Part shown: piece after piece, positions 1 through 6,330 of the stretch | Layout of the letters: each line of letters starts with the position of its first letter | Position numbering within the stretch: position 1 is the stretch's first letter | Source of the DNA: a virus | IMG/VR virus record: IMGVR_UViG_3300024265_000139 | Location: 1 to 36,721 of that record | Direction: 5' to 3' (one strand) | DNA: 36,721 bases | Translations under genes and position numbers: made by a program | Notes under the pieces: generated by a model | The model's database searches: none | The model's input: only the letters and a program-made list of their open reading frames with translations | What the model was told of the DNA's origin: nothing

Positions 1-477
1 CGTATATTTTAGCCTTGAAGCTGTTCCGTTTTCCTGTATCGATAGTGTTGCTCCCCAATCTATCTTCAACCCAGATATAGTCGCCAAATACACGTATGCT
101 GCTATTTGAAAATCCCATTGAGGATAACTATGCGAAGATGTTTTGAAGTCAATTATGCCGAGTCCTTTCTTGCCATTTATAGTCCCTATAAAATCTGGTT
201 TTCCAGTAAGCCCTAACTTTTTATCTGCAAACCTTTCCTCAGCAACTAGGGGGAGCGGATCGCATACTTCACTCCATTTTATAAAGCTCTGATAAAAACT
301 TTTGTATGGGACATTGTCGTTACAATATTTTTTAGTAGCATCTTGTAGCGTTATGTTTTTAGTTACAAGTAGATTGCAAAAATCATGCACGCTATTTCCC
401 CTAACCCTCGATTCCTCTGTGTACCATCTTGTGTCTGTGAAAAAACCTAGGACTTGTGTTACTGATAAGTAGTCCAT
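1..477 (-). CDS. PD-(D/E)XK (RecB/Cas4-like) nuclease, N-terminal 159 residues; gene continues across the map junction
   Basis: This is the N-terminal 159 codons of a nuclease; the frame stays open to base 1 and continues at 36625, giving 190 residues on the closed circle. Visible motifs are RGNSVH (about residues 26-31), acidic residues near 80, D95 in KPDF, the D110-F-K112 of IIDFKTS, and Q124 with Y128. This is the order of the RecB/Cas4/lambda-exonuclease type PD-(D/E)XK core: His/Glu helix, Asp, DxK, QxxxY. Such enzymes resect DNA ends. The same operon encodes a RecT-like annealing protein, so a two-component recombination pair is likely. The start ATG lies one base past the stop of the upstream gene, implying coupled translation. 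The family call is firm; the exact activity (5'-3' exonuclease or other) is inferred. Confidence 0.85.
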   Translation of the reverse strand, partial: MDYLSVTQVLGFFTDTRWYTEESRVRGNSVHDFCNLLVTKNITLQDATKKYCNDNVPYKSFYQSFIKWSEVCDPLPLVAEERFADKKLGLTGKPDFIGTINGKKGLGIIDFKTSSHSYPQWDFQIAAYVYLATISGLKIDWGATLSIQENGTASRLKYT

Positions 478-478
478 T

Positions 479-724
479 TCAGGCTATCTCCTCTGGCTTT
501 TCTCTTAGAAGGGCATTTCTTGCTATTTTGCGATATTGTCTTCTTAGTTCCAAGTCTTCTTCTAGCTTACTCAACTTGGCTATGTAGTATTTTTCTTTCT
601 TTTTTATGTCCTTCTGTCTTTCTTTAATGCGGATTATGTTCTCTTCCACAATAGTTTCTTCATTCTTTCTGCGTTGTATGTAAGCTGCATCTTCGTCCGA
701 TAGCTTTCCAACGTATTCGTTCAT
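479..724 (-). CDS. small charged coiled-coil protein, function unknown
   Basis: The 81-residue product is mostly Lys, Arg and Glu with leucine/isoleucine heptad spacing from about residue 15 to 65, so a helical coiled coil is expected. There is no signal peptide, membrane segment or catalytic motif. It sits in the early operon immediately before the nuclease gene, with one base between its TGA and the nuclease ATG. An SD-like AGGAGAC lies upstream of its ATG (722-724). That position suggests a role in DNA metabolism or host takeover, but no family was recognised. Confidence 0.75.
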   Translation of the reverse strand: MNEYVGKLSDEDAAYIQRRKNEETIVEENIIRIKERQKDIKKKEKYYIAKLSKLEEDLELRRQYRKIARNALLREKPEEIA

Positions 725-743
725 TTCTTTGTCTCCTAGTTAG

Positions 744-1130
744 TTAGACCGACTCCTTGTTAATTCTATCTATTTCTGAATCCACAGGGTTGATAACTTC
801 GGCTTCGGCTAGAGAAACCAACATCCCTTGGCTATCGGAAAGAGTATAGCCCGCTATAACCGATCTATAATCGAGGTCTTCATCCGTATCTAATCCGAAC
901 CTGAGAGGTGCCGGGAAATCTCTGTGTGCGTAATCAAAAACTGATACGTTGAATAAATTAATGGCTTCTCCTTTAGTGAGAGCTGTTCTTAGTTTTTTCA
1001 TCCCTATTCCAATTTTGTCTATATCAGGAGTTGATGTCGGGACTCCTGTAGTATAATCTCCTGAGATTGTGCGTTTGCTTTTCATTAAGATCTCTATTTT
1101 AATTTTAACACTAACAGTCCCGCTGTTCAT
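744..1130 (-). CDS. divergent member of the small paralogous beta-rich (LSm-like?) family
   Basis: The 128-residue product begins with a strand-like IKIEILMKSKRTISGDY. This aligns with the more obvious VELFMKNGLFIMGEY in the gene at 1521-1979: hydrophobic, ExxMK, then a glycine followed by Asp/Glu-Tyr. The middle contains FNVSVFDYA and the C-terminus VSLAEAEVINPV, which occupies the place of the ATSEI motif of its siblings. The match is weaker than for the genes at 1521, 1979 and 6331, so membership is inferred from motif order and from its place in a tandem row of four. An SD (GGAGGC) precedes the ATG. Function unknown; an Sm/LSm-like fold is only one possibility. Confidence 0.6.
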   Translation of the reverse strand: MNSGTVSVKIKIEILMKSKRTISGDYTTGVPTSTPDIDKIGIGMKKLRTALTKGEAINLFNVSVFDYAHRDFPAPLRFGLDTDEDLDYRSVIAGYTLSDSQGMLVSLAEAEVINPVDSEIDRINKESV

Positions 1131-1176
1131 TCTTTGCCTCCTAGTTAGTAAGCATTAGCCTCTTTAATTTAATCTG

Positions 1177-1500
1177 TTAAGCACGATGTACTCTAATTGC
1201 TTCTGGGATTACAGTTATCACTTCATTTAAATCTACATAAACTTTGGGGGCTTTGTAAATCTTGTCGTTTTTGCGTAACATAGCGGTATAAATAGATACT
1301 ATCTTTTTTGCTTCATAAGCATTAAAAAACATTGTCAAGGCAACCTCCTCGTTCCTCCATCCAGTTTGTTTTATATCATAAATTGTTCCTTTAAATATTC
1401 CTTCAATAACTAAGGCTGTGTTAAAGAATAGTGTTACTTTTACAAAACAATACTTTCCGTTAAAGTTCTCTCCTAATGATGGCGTAACGGTTGGTCTCAT
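1177..1500 (-). CDS. divergent member of the small paralogous beta-rich (LSm-like?) family
   Basis: The 107-residue product has alternating hydrophobic strands: VKVTLFFNTALVIEGIFKG near residues 20-38, a central MFFNAYEAKKIVSIY, and a C-terminal VYVDLNEVITVIPEAI. The first block matches the family pattern hydrophobic-x-hydrophobic-x6-hydrophobic-x-Gly, and the last replaces VATSEI with VDLNEV. It lies third in a row of four related genes of the leftward early operon. No enzyme motif or membrane segment is visible. The pattern resembles the two-part motif of Sm/LSm RNA-binding folds, but that is inference from strand spacing alone. Confidence 0.6.
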   Translation of the reverse strand: MRPTVTPSLGENFNGKYCFVKVTLFFNTALVIEGIFKGTIYDIKQTGWRNEEVALTMFFNAYEAKKIVSIYTAMLRKNDKIYKAPKVYVDLNEVITVIPEAIRVHRA

Positions 1501-1520
1501 TATATAATCCTCATATTGGT

Positions 1521-1979
1521 TTATGCCCAGTCTTTTGGTGGACGCACTCTAGTAACTTCCTTTAGTTTGTTTATTCCTTCAACCCACTTATTAGTCTTAT
1601 TCTCTTTCTTTTTCTCCAACAACACTGGCTCTTCCGTATCTGCGAAAGAAGCCCAAGCAGCAGTAATTTCAGATGTTGCAATATGTAGGTGGTCATAAGT
1701 CTTCCCAAAAACATCGCCACCTTTGTCTAAGGCTTCGAATCTCCATACAGAAACCATGCGAAGTTCTAGAATATGCATTTTGGCTGTGTTTAGGTTCTCA
1801 ATAAATAGTTTATGAGCTGTTCCTGAAGCCATTTTTTTAGGGTCATCTACCCTAGCTTTAAAGAATGTTCTATCTACTGTAACATTCTTTCCTAGTGTGT
1901 ATTCCCCCATTATAAATAAACCGTTTTTCATGAACAATTCTACACGGCTGCCCGCAAATCTCCTGTCTGTTTGGTCCAT
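1521..1979 (-). CDS. small paralogous beta-rich (LSm-like?) protein with a basic C-terminal extension
   Basis: The 152-residue protein carries the clearest copy of the family's two motifs: RVELFMKNGLFIMGEY near residues 12-27 and LHIATSEITAAW near residues 98-109. The first is almost the same as RVELYMKTGLFIEGMY of the gene at 6331, on the other strand 4.4 kb away. Between them is a strand pair, HKLFIENLNTAKMHI. The last 35 residues are Lys/Glu-rich and absent from the siblings. Its ATG overlaps the stop of the upstream paralog (1979), so the two are translationally coupled. Function not recognised; the layout suits a small oligomeric nucleic-acid or protein-binding barrel. Confidence 0.75.
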   Translation of the reverse strand: MDQTDRRFAGSRVELFMKNGLFIMGEYTLGKNVTVDRTFFKARVDDPKKMASGTAHKLFIENLNTAKMHILELRMVSVWRFEALDKGGDVFGKTYDHLHIATSEITAAWASFADTEEPVLLEKKKENKTNKWVEGINKLKEVTRVRPPKDWA

Positions 1980-2329
1980 TAAATTTCTCCTTTTTGTACT
2001 GAATCTGTTGCATATGTCTTCCAGTTAACTGCTACTATTTCAGAGGTTGCTACAAGAAGGTTATCGAAAATCTTTTCTACTGTGCCGTTTATTTTTCGCT
2101 CCATTCCTCCATCGTATATAAAGGATTTTACATTTTCTCCTTCTACTACAGCTATGGTAGCTATATGTAATTCAACATACGAGTTTCTTTTAGGATCTAT
2201 TGCGTTTTTGAATTCTTTTTCAGATATATGCTTAGAGGTTTCATTAGCTACAGGAAAAAAGGTCCCTTTTACTAAATATCTACTTTGTATGAAAAGTGAT
2301 GCTCCAATAGAGTAAATTTTATGATCCAT
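1979..2329 (-). CDS. small paralogous beta-rich (LSm-like?) protein, first of four in tandem
   Basis: The 116-residue product has the family pattern: GASLFIQSRYLVKGTF (about residues 9-24), a central VELHIATIAVVEGENV, and a C-terminal LLVATSEIVAVNW. The VATSEI block is shared nearly identically with the genes at 1521 and 6331. It is the first of four tandem relatives, directly behind the HTH gene of the early operon, so it should be among the first phage proteins made. There is no signal peptide. Function is unknown. Confidence 0.75.
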   Translation of the reverse strand: MDHKIYSIGASLFIQSRYLVKGTFFPVANETSKHISEKEFKNAIDPKRNSYVELHIATIAVVEGENVKSFIYDGGMERKINGTVEKIFDNLLVATSEIVAVNWKTYATDSVQKGEI

Positions 2330-2357
2330 ATGCCCCTACCTTTTTTGTTTCTTTAAC

Positions 2358-2546
2358 TTATATTAAAGTCCATTTAGTAGTTTTCGCTTCTATTATCGAA
2401 TTTATCTCGGCTACAGAATACCTGATGCATCTGCCTAGCTTTACATAGTTAGGGCGTGTTCCTCCGCTACGCCATCTTCTAAGCGTAGACAGTGAAACGT
2501 TTAGCATAGCTGCTGCTTCTTTTTCATTCACCAAATATCTTTGCAT
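2358..2546 (-). CDS. AlpA/excisionase-like helix-turn-helix DNA-binding protein
   Basis: The 62-residue protein is the size of AlpA/Xis-type winged HTH proteins. It has the MerR-like helix pair EAAAMLNVSLSTLRRWRSGG (about residues 10-29), followed by a wing with the usual KLGRCIRYSVAEI. In lambda-like phages such proteins direct excision; in others they are early regulators. No integrase gene was found in the window, so a regulatory role, or a role at the neighbouring repeat-rich control region, is more likely than excision. It is the first gene of the leftward operon, 70 bp downstream of a consensus promoter. Confidence 0.85.
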   Translation of the reverse strand: MQRYLVNEKEAAAMLNVSLSTLRRWRSGGTRPNYVKLGRCIRYSVAEINSIIEAKTTKWTLI

Positions 2547-2615
2547 GATTTCTGCCTTTAAATATAGTATGTTATGAGATGCTTAGGTATGTCTTTCGCT
2601 TTCTCAGTTATGCAC

Positions 2616-2644
2616 ACAGTACCATCAGCATCATTAGCTGTCAA
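2616..2644 (-). promoter_or_regulatory. sigma70-like promoter of the leftward early operon
   Basis: On the minus strand a perfect TTGACA (2639-2644) is followed after 17 bp by TACTGT (2616-2621), four of six matches to TATAAT. It points toward the HTH gene starting at 2546. Small CAGC/GCTG dyad arms lie within the spacer region and could be a regulator site, but they are short. Confidence 0.7.
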
Positions 2645-2823
2645 GCATTTTTTACAAAAGTTATTATAAAAATTACATATAAGTGAAGATTTTTGTTGCA
2701 TACGTGATATGTTTGTTCTATAGCTATCTTGATTTAAAGTTATTCGTGTTAGATAGAGTTAGACTAGTTTAGACAGGTTTTTATGCGTTTGGTTTGTATT
2801 GGTTAGGAGCAGCACGTTAGAAG

Positions 2824-2861
2824 AAATCCCATGGAGTAAAAGGCTAGACTCTGTGGGATTT
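2824..2861 (+). terminator. terminator-like stem-loop in a gene-free region
   Basis: Arms 2824-2837 and 2848-2861 pair over 14 positions (12 Watson-Crick, two G-U) around a 10-nt loop, followed by TTCTATTTAT. No coding gene lies upstream on the plus strand, so the transcript it ends, if any, would be a small RNA from roughly 2700-2860. The stem could also stop transcripts on the other strand. Confidence 0.6.
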
Positions 2862-2890
2862 TCTATTTATAGGATACAGACAACCAAGCT

Positions 2891-3135
2891 AGTACCGTAA
2901 GTCACCCGTAAGTTACCCATAAGTTCCACACTTGTTGCCCACTTGTTGCACACTTGTTACCCACTAAGCACCCGTAAGTTATCTATTAAGTATCTATTAA
3001 GCACCCATAAGTTACCCGTAAGTAACACACTTCTTACCCACTTCCTGCATACTTCCAGCACACTTATTGCACACAAAGTACCTTATGAGTACCTATGAGC
3101 ATCCACAACAAGCCCTAAGAGCATCCTTAAAGTAT
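2891..3135. repeat. array of about 22 degenerate 11-bp repeats (iteron-like)
   Basis: This stretch reads as consecutive units of 10-13 bp, mostly 11, variants of AGTTACCCGTA, AGCACCCATA, TTGCACACTTG and AGTACCTATG. The period equals about one helical turn, so the conserved parts face the same side of the DNA. A unit of 11 is not a multiple of three, and stops occur in the frames, so this is not coding repeat. Iterons for an initiator protein, a bending site or a packaging/control element all fit. Unit boundaries were set by eye. Confidence 0.75.
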
Positions 3136-3186
3136 GGAAAAACAAAGGTGCTACTTGCTCCCTCCTAATGTTAAAAATATCTACAC

Positions 3187-3270
3187 CTAGATCTTAAGGT
3201 CTATAAGATCTTAAGATCTAGACCTTAAGACCTAGACCTTAAGAACAGACCTAAGAACAGACCTAAAAAA
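3187..3270. repeat. nested palindromes built from AGATCTTAAG / AGGTCTTAAG units
   Basis: CTAGATCTTAAG at 3187-3198 is matched by its exact reverse complement at 3210-3221 (12-bp arms, 11-nt loop). CTTAAGGTCTA at 3193-3203 also pairs with TAGACCTTAAG at 3219-3229. Further GACCTTAAG and ACAGACCTAAGA direct copies continue to about 3270, then A-rich sequence. Several alternative cruciforms can form. Together with the adjacent 11-bp array this resembles a replication origin or a repressor-binding cluster. Confidence 0.75.
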
Positions 3271-3271
3271 A

Positions 3272-3540
3272 ACTAACGCAAAAAAAAGGTCCTAAAAGCA
3301 CTGCGGCCTACCGGCCTTGTATATATATAGGGGATGAAACCTTCTAACTGCGGGTTAAAGAACCAAAGGGAGTAATGCTATGTAAAACCGGGATTTGTTT
3401 TTGCCTTAAAGATGCTTTTATCTGATTGGCAGGGGTAGAGTTCGGAGAGTTTAAAGCTAAAAAAAGCAAAACCCCAAAAGCTGTGCGGGCAGGCAGGGGT
3501 TTCGCTTGACAAAAAGGCTTACCGATCTTCAAAATGTACG
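3272..3540. other. non-coding A-rich and hairpin-rich segment
   Basis: This segment contains runs of A, a GGCC-tacc-GGCC hairpin near 3305-3316, and a TATATATATA stretch near 3320-3330, which could be an unwinding element. An AAACCCC/GGGGTTT stem (3469-3475 with 3496-3502) and two copies of GGCAGGGGT (3428 and 3493) follow. A weak promoter-like TTGACA (3506-3511) with CAAAAT 18 bp on (3530-3535) points right. A 62-codon frame on the minus strand here lacks a ribosome site and looks accidental. Confidence 0.45.
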
Positions 3541-3612
3541 TGGAGTGTAATACTTTATTAATAAGATTTCAAGCACTTTTCTAATTTTATTATTACTTTA
3601 CAACAGTTAACC

Positions 3613-3647
3613 CGTTTTAGAATCAGGTGTTGGGTGAAGCTAAAACG
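3613..3647 (+). terminator. stem-loop, possible terminator or structured RNA
   Basis: CGTTTTAG (3613-3620) pairs perfectly with CTAAAACG (3640-3647) across a 19-nt loop, with AGTTTTCTG downstream. It would end any rightward transcript from the 3300-3600 region before the accessory operon promoter at 3769. Further short stems (CCTC/GAGG near 3669, GAGTA/TACTC near 3699) follow and may belong to the same RNA. Not recognisable as a tRNA. Confidence 0.4.
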
Positions 3648-3768
3648 AGTTTTCTGTCGGGCATATGACCTCTCGGCCATCGAGGAACTCTAATAGACGA
3701 GTACGCTACTCTAATCCTTGTCTGGTGTCAATATAAATGGTTGTTTTGTTTAGTTTTGTAATTTTTTG

Positions 3769-3797
3769 TTGACAAGCTTTGCATAATTAGTTAGTAT
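3769..3797 (+). promoter_or_regulatory. sigma70-like promoter of the accessory operon
   Basis: TTGACA (3769-3774) is followed after 17 bp by TAGTAT (3792-3797), four of six to the -10 consensus. Transcription would begin near 3804, about 30 bp before the GTG start of the first accessory gene. Confidence 0.7.
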
Positions 3798-3835
3798 TTA
3801 AGTGAAATTAACAATAACCTTTATTTGGAGGTATA

Positions 3836-4459
3836 GTGAAGTCAATAATATTTGTATCATTAGGCGTAGTTTGGCTTGTAGCGATAGCGCTTATATTTTC
3901 AGCAGTAAGCTCCGAGGGGAGCACAAAACCCGGAGTAGGCCAAGTCGCAGGAGATGGTTTATCTGCAATAGTAGAAAACTGTTGCATAACTTCATCAAAA
4001 ACGTGTTGCATAAATCCAGTTCCTCTATCAGCAGCCGATAATAAAGATCCTAGGACACTAGACGGTAGTACAGATACACAGACAGATGGTTATCTTGGTA
4101 CTAAAGATCTTGGCTACATTAAAAATCCCAATCTAGTTTATTCAGGGGTTGATGTTCCAACTCTAGTTCGTTCAGGCTTTGATGCTTTTGGCGCTCCTCC
4201 GCTGCAGCCGAAGCCTATTATAGTAGACGCTGGAGGCGCTCTTTTTGTAAGTGCTTCTGACCCTATTGCAGGGCTTGCGACTAACAGAATATATGACAAT
4301 AAGCAGGAGTTTGTTAGAAAGATAGAAGAAGAAAAAGAACGACGAGCTAATTACGACATCGGTATGGAACCGTGGGAAGTTGCGCGAGAAGATACAACTT
4401 TTCAGGATTTGCTTGACCCCGGCATCTCAGGGCATAGGACGTCAAGATGGTGGCTATAG
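3836..4459 (+). CDS. membrane-anchored or exported protein of unknown function
   Basis: The 207-residue product starts at GTG 3836 behind a strong SD (GGAGG, about 6 bp upstream). Residues 2-22 form one hydrophobic segment (IIFVSLGVVWLVAIALIFSA), a signal anchor or uncleaved signal. The rest is soluble, Pro/Asp-rich, with two adjacent Cys pairs (ENCC and KTCC) near residues 43-56 and a charged helical stretch near 160-175. Apart from the anchor no family is recognised. It opens a rightward block whose next genes also encode envelope proteins, suggesting host-surface modification or lysis accessory roles rather than virion structure. Both are inference. Confidence 0.7.
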   Translation: MKSIIFVSLGVVWLVAIALIFSAVSSEGSTKPGVGQVAGDGLSAIVENCCITSSKTCCINPVPLSAADNKDPRTLDGSTDTQTDGYLGTKDLGYIKNPNLVYSGVDVPTLVRSGFDAFGAPPLQPKPIIVDAGGALFVSASDPIAGLATNRIYDNKQEFVRKIEEEKERRANYDIGMEPWEVAREDTTFQDLLDPGISGHRTSRWWL

Positions 4460-4519
4460 CGCCAGCCTAAAGATGGGACTTCTGTCTATTGGAATTTTTA
4501 AACGCAAAGGAGTATAGAT

Positions 4520-4747
4520 ATGAAAAAGTTATTTATGTTCCAGTTCTTACTTTTCTTAGGTTTCTTTTGGATCGTTTGGCAACCGTCTGTTTCTTATTCG
4601 TATACTCATCAGTGTGGCCATAGCAGACCAACGTATGATGAGCTTAAAGCACAAAAGGAAGCAAGAGATAAGGCAGAAATAGCCAAACGTCTAGCCGAAC
4701 TTCAAGCGGAGATAGAAAATGGGCATGTTCAGACTGCCATATTATAA
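4520..4747 (+). CDS. small secreted or anchored helical protein
   Basis: The 75-residue product has an N-terminal MKK followed by about 20 hydrophobic residues and a SYSYT region that could be a signal-peptidase site near residue 27. After that come one Cys (QCGH) and a charged helix, roughly residues 40-68, with KAxxEAR-type repeats. An SD (AAAGGAG) precedes the ATG. The shape, membrane segment plus periplasmic coiled coil, is reminiscent of Rz-type spanins, but there is no supporting lysis cassette, so the function is left open. Confidence 0.65.
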   Translation: MKKLFMFQFLLFLGFFWIVWQPSVSYSYTHQCGHSRPTYDELKAQKEARDKAEIAKRLAELQAEIENGHVQTAIL

Positions 4748-4772
4748 CGAGTAAGAGGTTGAGGATTAAGAG

Positions 4773-5741
4773 ATGCAAACTAATATCAAAGTAACAGATT
4801 ACCTTTTGGTTGCCATTACTCCATTATGCTGGGCTACTGATGTAGTTCTAGCTCGTGGAGTTGTAGGAATAATCCCTCCGTTTAGTTTGGCTTTTTGGAG
4901 ATGGTTTGTAGCCTTTCTAGTTTTATTACCTTTTGCTTTTTCTCATATTAGAAGAGATTTAGATGAGATAAAACGAACGTGGAAGCTTCTGTTTTTACTT
5001 TCTATTTTAGGTATTTCAGTATTTATTTCGTTGATTTATACAGCTGTGCAAACAACTACGGCTATTAACGTTGCGTTGATTCAGACGGCTATGCCTGTTG
5101 CGATAGCTATAAGCTGCTATATTCTTTACAAAGAAAAGACTTCTGTATTGCAAGGATCATGTCTAGCTGTTTGTTGTCTAGGAGTTTGTTTTGTTGTTTT
5201 ACAAGGAAAGTTATCTAATATTTTTGGAGTTACTTTTGTGCTTGGCGATCTTTTGATGCTTATAGCCACATTGATGTTTGGAATGTACTCAGCTCTTCTT
5301 CAAAAAAAGGCTCCTAAGCTTTCTCCATTGAGTATGCTTAGCGTGTTATCAGGGCTTGGAGCTTTAGTATTGCTACCTGCTCATGCCTTTGAAGTTTTTG
5401 TTGGAGGAGGATTTGATGTAACTCTTAACGTTGTTTCTAGAATTATGTATGCAGCAATCTTCCCCGCTATAGTGGCGTACTTTTGTTGGATGAGGGGGGT
5501 TTCTACAATCGGAGCTAAGAGGACAGGGATATTTATTAATTTATTACCAGTGTTTGCTTCTATCTTAGCCATTGTGTTTTTAGGAGAAGTCTTTAGATGG
5601 TTCCATTTAGTTGGGATGTGCTTGATAGTTTCTGGGATGCTTGCGTTTAATAAGTTCGAGGTTGATGTTGTTGATGTTGAGGAAAAGGCTATACAGCCTA
5701 CCGGTGATCGTAAGGATTACTGTTCATTTGGTGGTGAATAA
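4773..5741 (+). CDS. EamA / drug-metabolite transporter (DMT) family permease
   Basis: The 322-residue protein has about ten hydrophobic segments in two five-helix halves, the standard EamA duplicate layout. It has the FWRW motif in helix 2, a TAVQTTTAINVALIQTAMPV helix 4, and the matching FINLLPVFASILAIVFLGE in the second half. Family members export or exchange amino acids, nucleotide derivatives or S-adenosylmethionine across the inner membrane. Carriage on a phage genome is uncommon and suggests a host-derived auxiliary gene. The C-terminal tail of about 30 residues is acidic and cytosolic. The family call is strong; the substrate cannot be read from sequence. Confidence 0.93.
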   Translation: MQTNIKVTDYLLVAITPLCWATDVVLARGVVGIIPPFSLAFWRWFVAFLVLLPFAFSHIRRDLDEIKRTWKLLFLLSILGISVFISLIYTAVQTTTAINVALIQTAMPVAIAISCYILYKEKTSVLQGSCLAVCCLGVCFVVLQGKLSNIFGVTFVLGDLLMLIATLMFGMYSALLQKKAPKLSPLSMLSVLSGLGALVLLPAHAFEVFVGGGFDVTLNVVSRIMYAAIFPAIVAYFCWMRGVSTIGAKRTGIFINLLPVFASILAIVFLGEVFRWFHLVGMCLIVSGMLAFNKFEVDVVDVEEKAIQPTGDRKDYCSFGGE

Positions 5742-6305
5742 TAGGAGAATAAACAATTCTAAGGAGTCAGCATGCCGACAATACGGGAAGACATCTATGA
5801 AACCCTTGAGATTCACATCAAATGGTACTTTGACGATAACAATAAGTTTTTAGTTATAACACGTCCAGAACTTTTAGAAGAAGTAAAGGAAGCCGTAGCT
5901 TTCTGGCAGAATAAAACCAGCCTAGAAGGAGTGAAGATCCATCCAACCTTTATACCTTATTGGAGCATCCCTTCATACTCTAAAGAATATACAGATCATA
6001 GCGTTGCTCTTTGTTATGACGCTCCTGAAATAGACATGGCGAAGTCTTTTGACAGGGCTCACTATCTGTTCCCAACAGATCCAGACGAACGGCTTGCACA
6101 TCAGCTGATAGAAGGGCCGAAAGAACTCTACACAGCTATGCACGCAATCAGGCCTGTGTATGGAGGTAAAACAGTAGCGGTTGTCGGTCCATATTGGCCC
6201 ATCGAGTTTCAAGAAGAACCTCAATTTGGAGGTCCGATAGACGACGAAAGGGGTTGGGTAAGATGGATGTTTGGTTATCCAGACAACGGTGGAGAATAAT
6301 AGGAG
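5730..6305. repeat. 18-bp gene-junction repeat flanking the 175-residue gene
   Basis: GGTGGTGAATAATAGGAG at 5730-5747 and GGTGGAGAATAATAGGAG at 6288-6305 match at 17 of 18 positions. Each copy holds the last codons (Gly-Gly-Glu), the stop and an SD sequence, and the two bracket exactly one gene. This is what recombination between repeats or cassette insertion would leave. Confidence 0.6.
5772..6299 (+). CDS. unknown 175-residue protein
   Basis: A soluble acidic protein rich in Pro, Trp and Tyr, without signal peptide, membrane segment or an obvious catalytic signature. The N-terminal 60 residues (MPTIREDIYETLEIHIKWYF and following) look alpha/beta; the C-terminal part has PYWPIEF and a Trp-rich end. 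An SD (AAGGAG) lies upstream of the ATG. Its stop region, GGTGGAGAATAATAGGAG, is a near copy of the stop region of the transporter gene before it. That suggests the gene arrived or was duplicated as a cassette. No family recognised. Confidence 0.7.
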   Translation: MPTIREDIYETLEIHIKWYFDDNNKFLVITRPELLEEVKEAVAFWQNKTSLEGVKIHPTFIPYWSIPSYSKEYTDHSVALCYDAPEIDMAKSFDRAHYLFPTDPDERLAHQLIEGPKELYTAMHAIRPVYGGKTVAVVGPYWPIEFQEEPQFGGPIDDERGWVRWMFGYPDNGGE

Positions 6306-6330
6306 CAAGTGATAGAAGAGGAGGCGGAGG

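Noticed and set aside
1516-1698. Plus-strand reading frames opposite the early operon (also near 2082, 33172, 35321 and others)
   Set aside because: They lie wholly inside genes with recognisable motifs on the other strand, without ribosome sites.
744-2329. Calling the paralogs Hfq outright
   Set aside because: The Hfq Sm2 signature (KHA) and its Gln/Lys residues are absent; only the strand spacing resembles LSm proteins.
2358-2546. Evidence for lysogeny from an excisionase-like gene
   Set aside because: No integrase, no attachment site and no CI-like repressor in a typical immunity layout were seen; AlpA-type proteins also act as plain regulators.
2891-3135. CRISPR array
   Set aside because: Units are 11 bp without distinct spacers of 25-40 bp; no cas genes nearby.
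3344-3532. 62-codon minus-strand reading frame
   Set aside because: No ribosome site, no neighbours on that strand, and it overlaps hairpin-rich sequence; composition unlike the real genes.
3640-3760. tRNA gene (minus strand has a class II D-arm-like GATGGCCGAGAGG)
   Set aside because: No TTCGA-type T-arm, no seven-pair acceptor stem and no CCA-adjacent end could be built; left as structured non-coding sequence.
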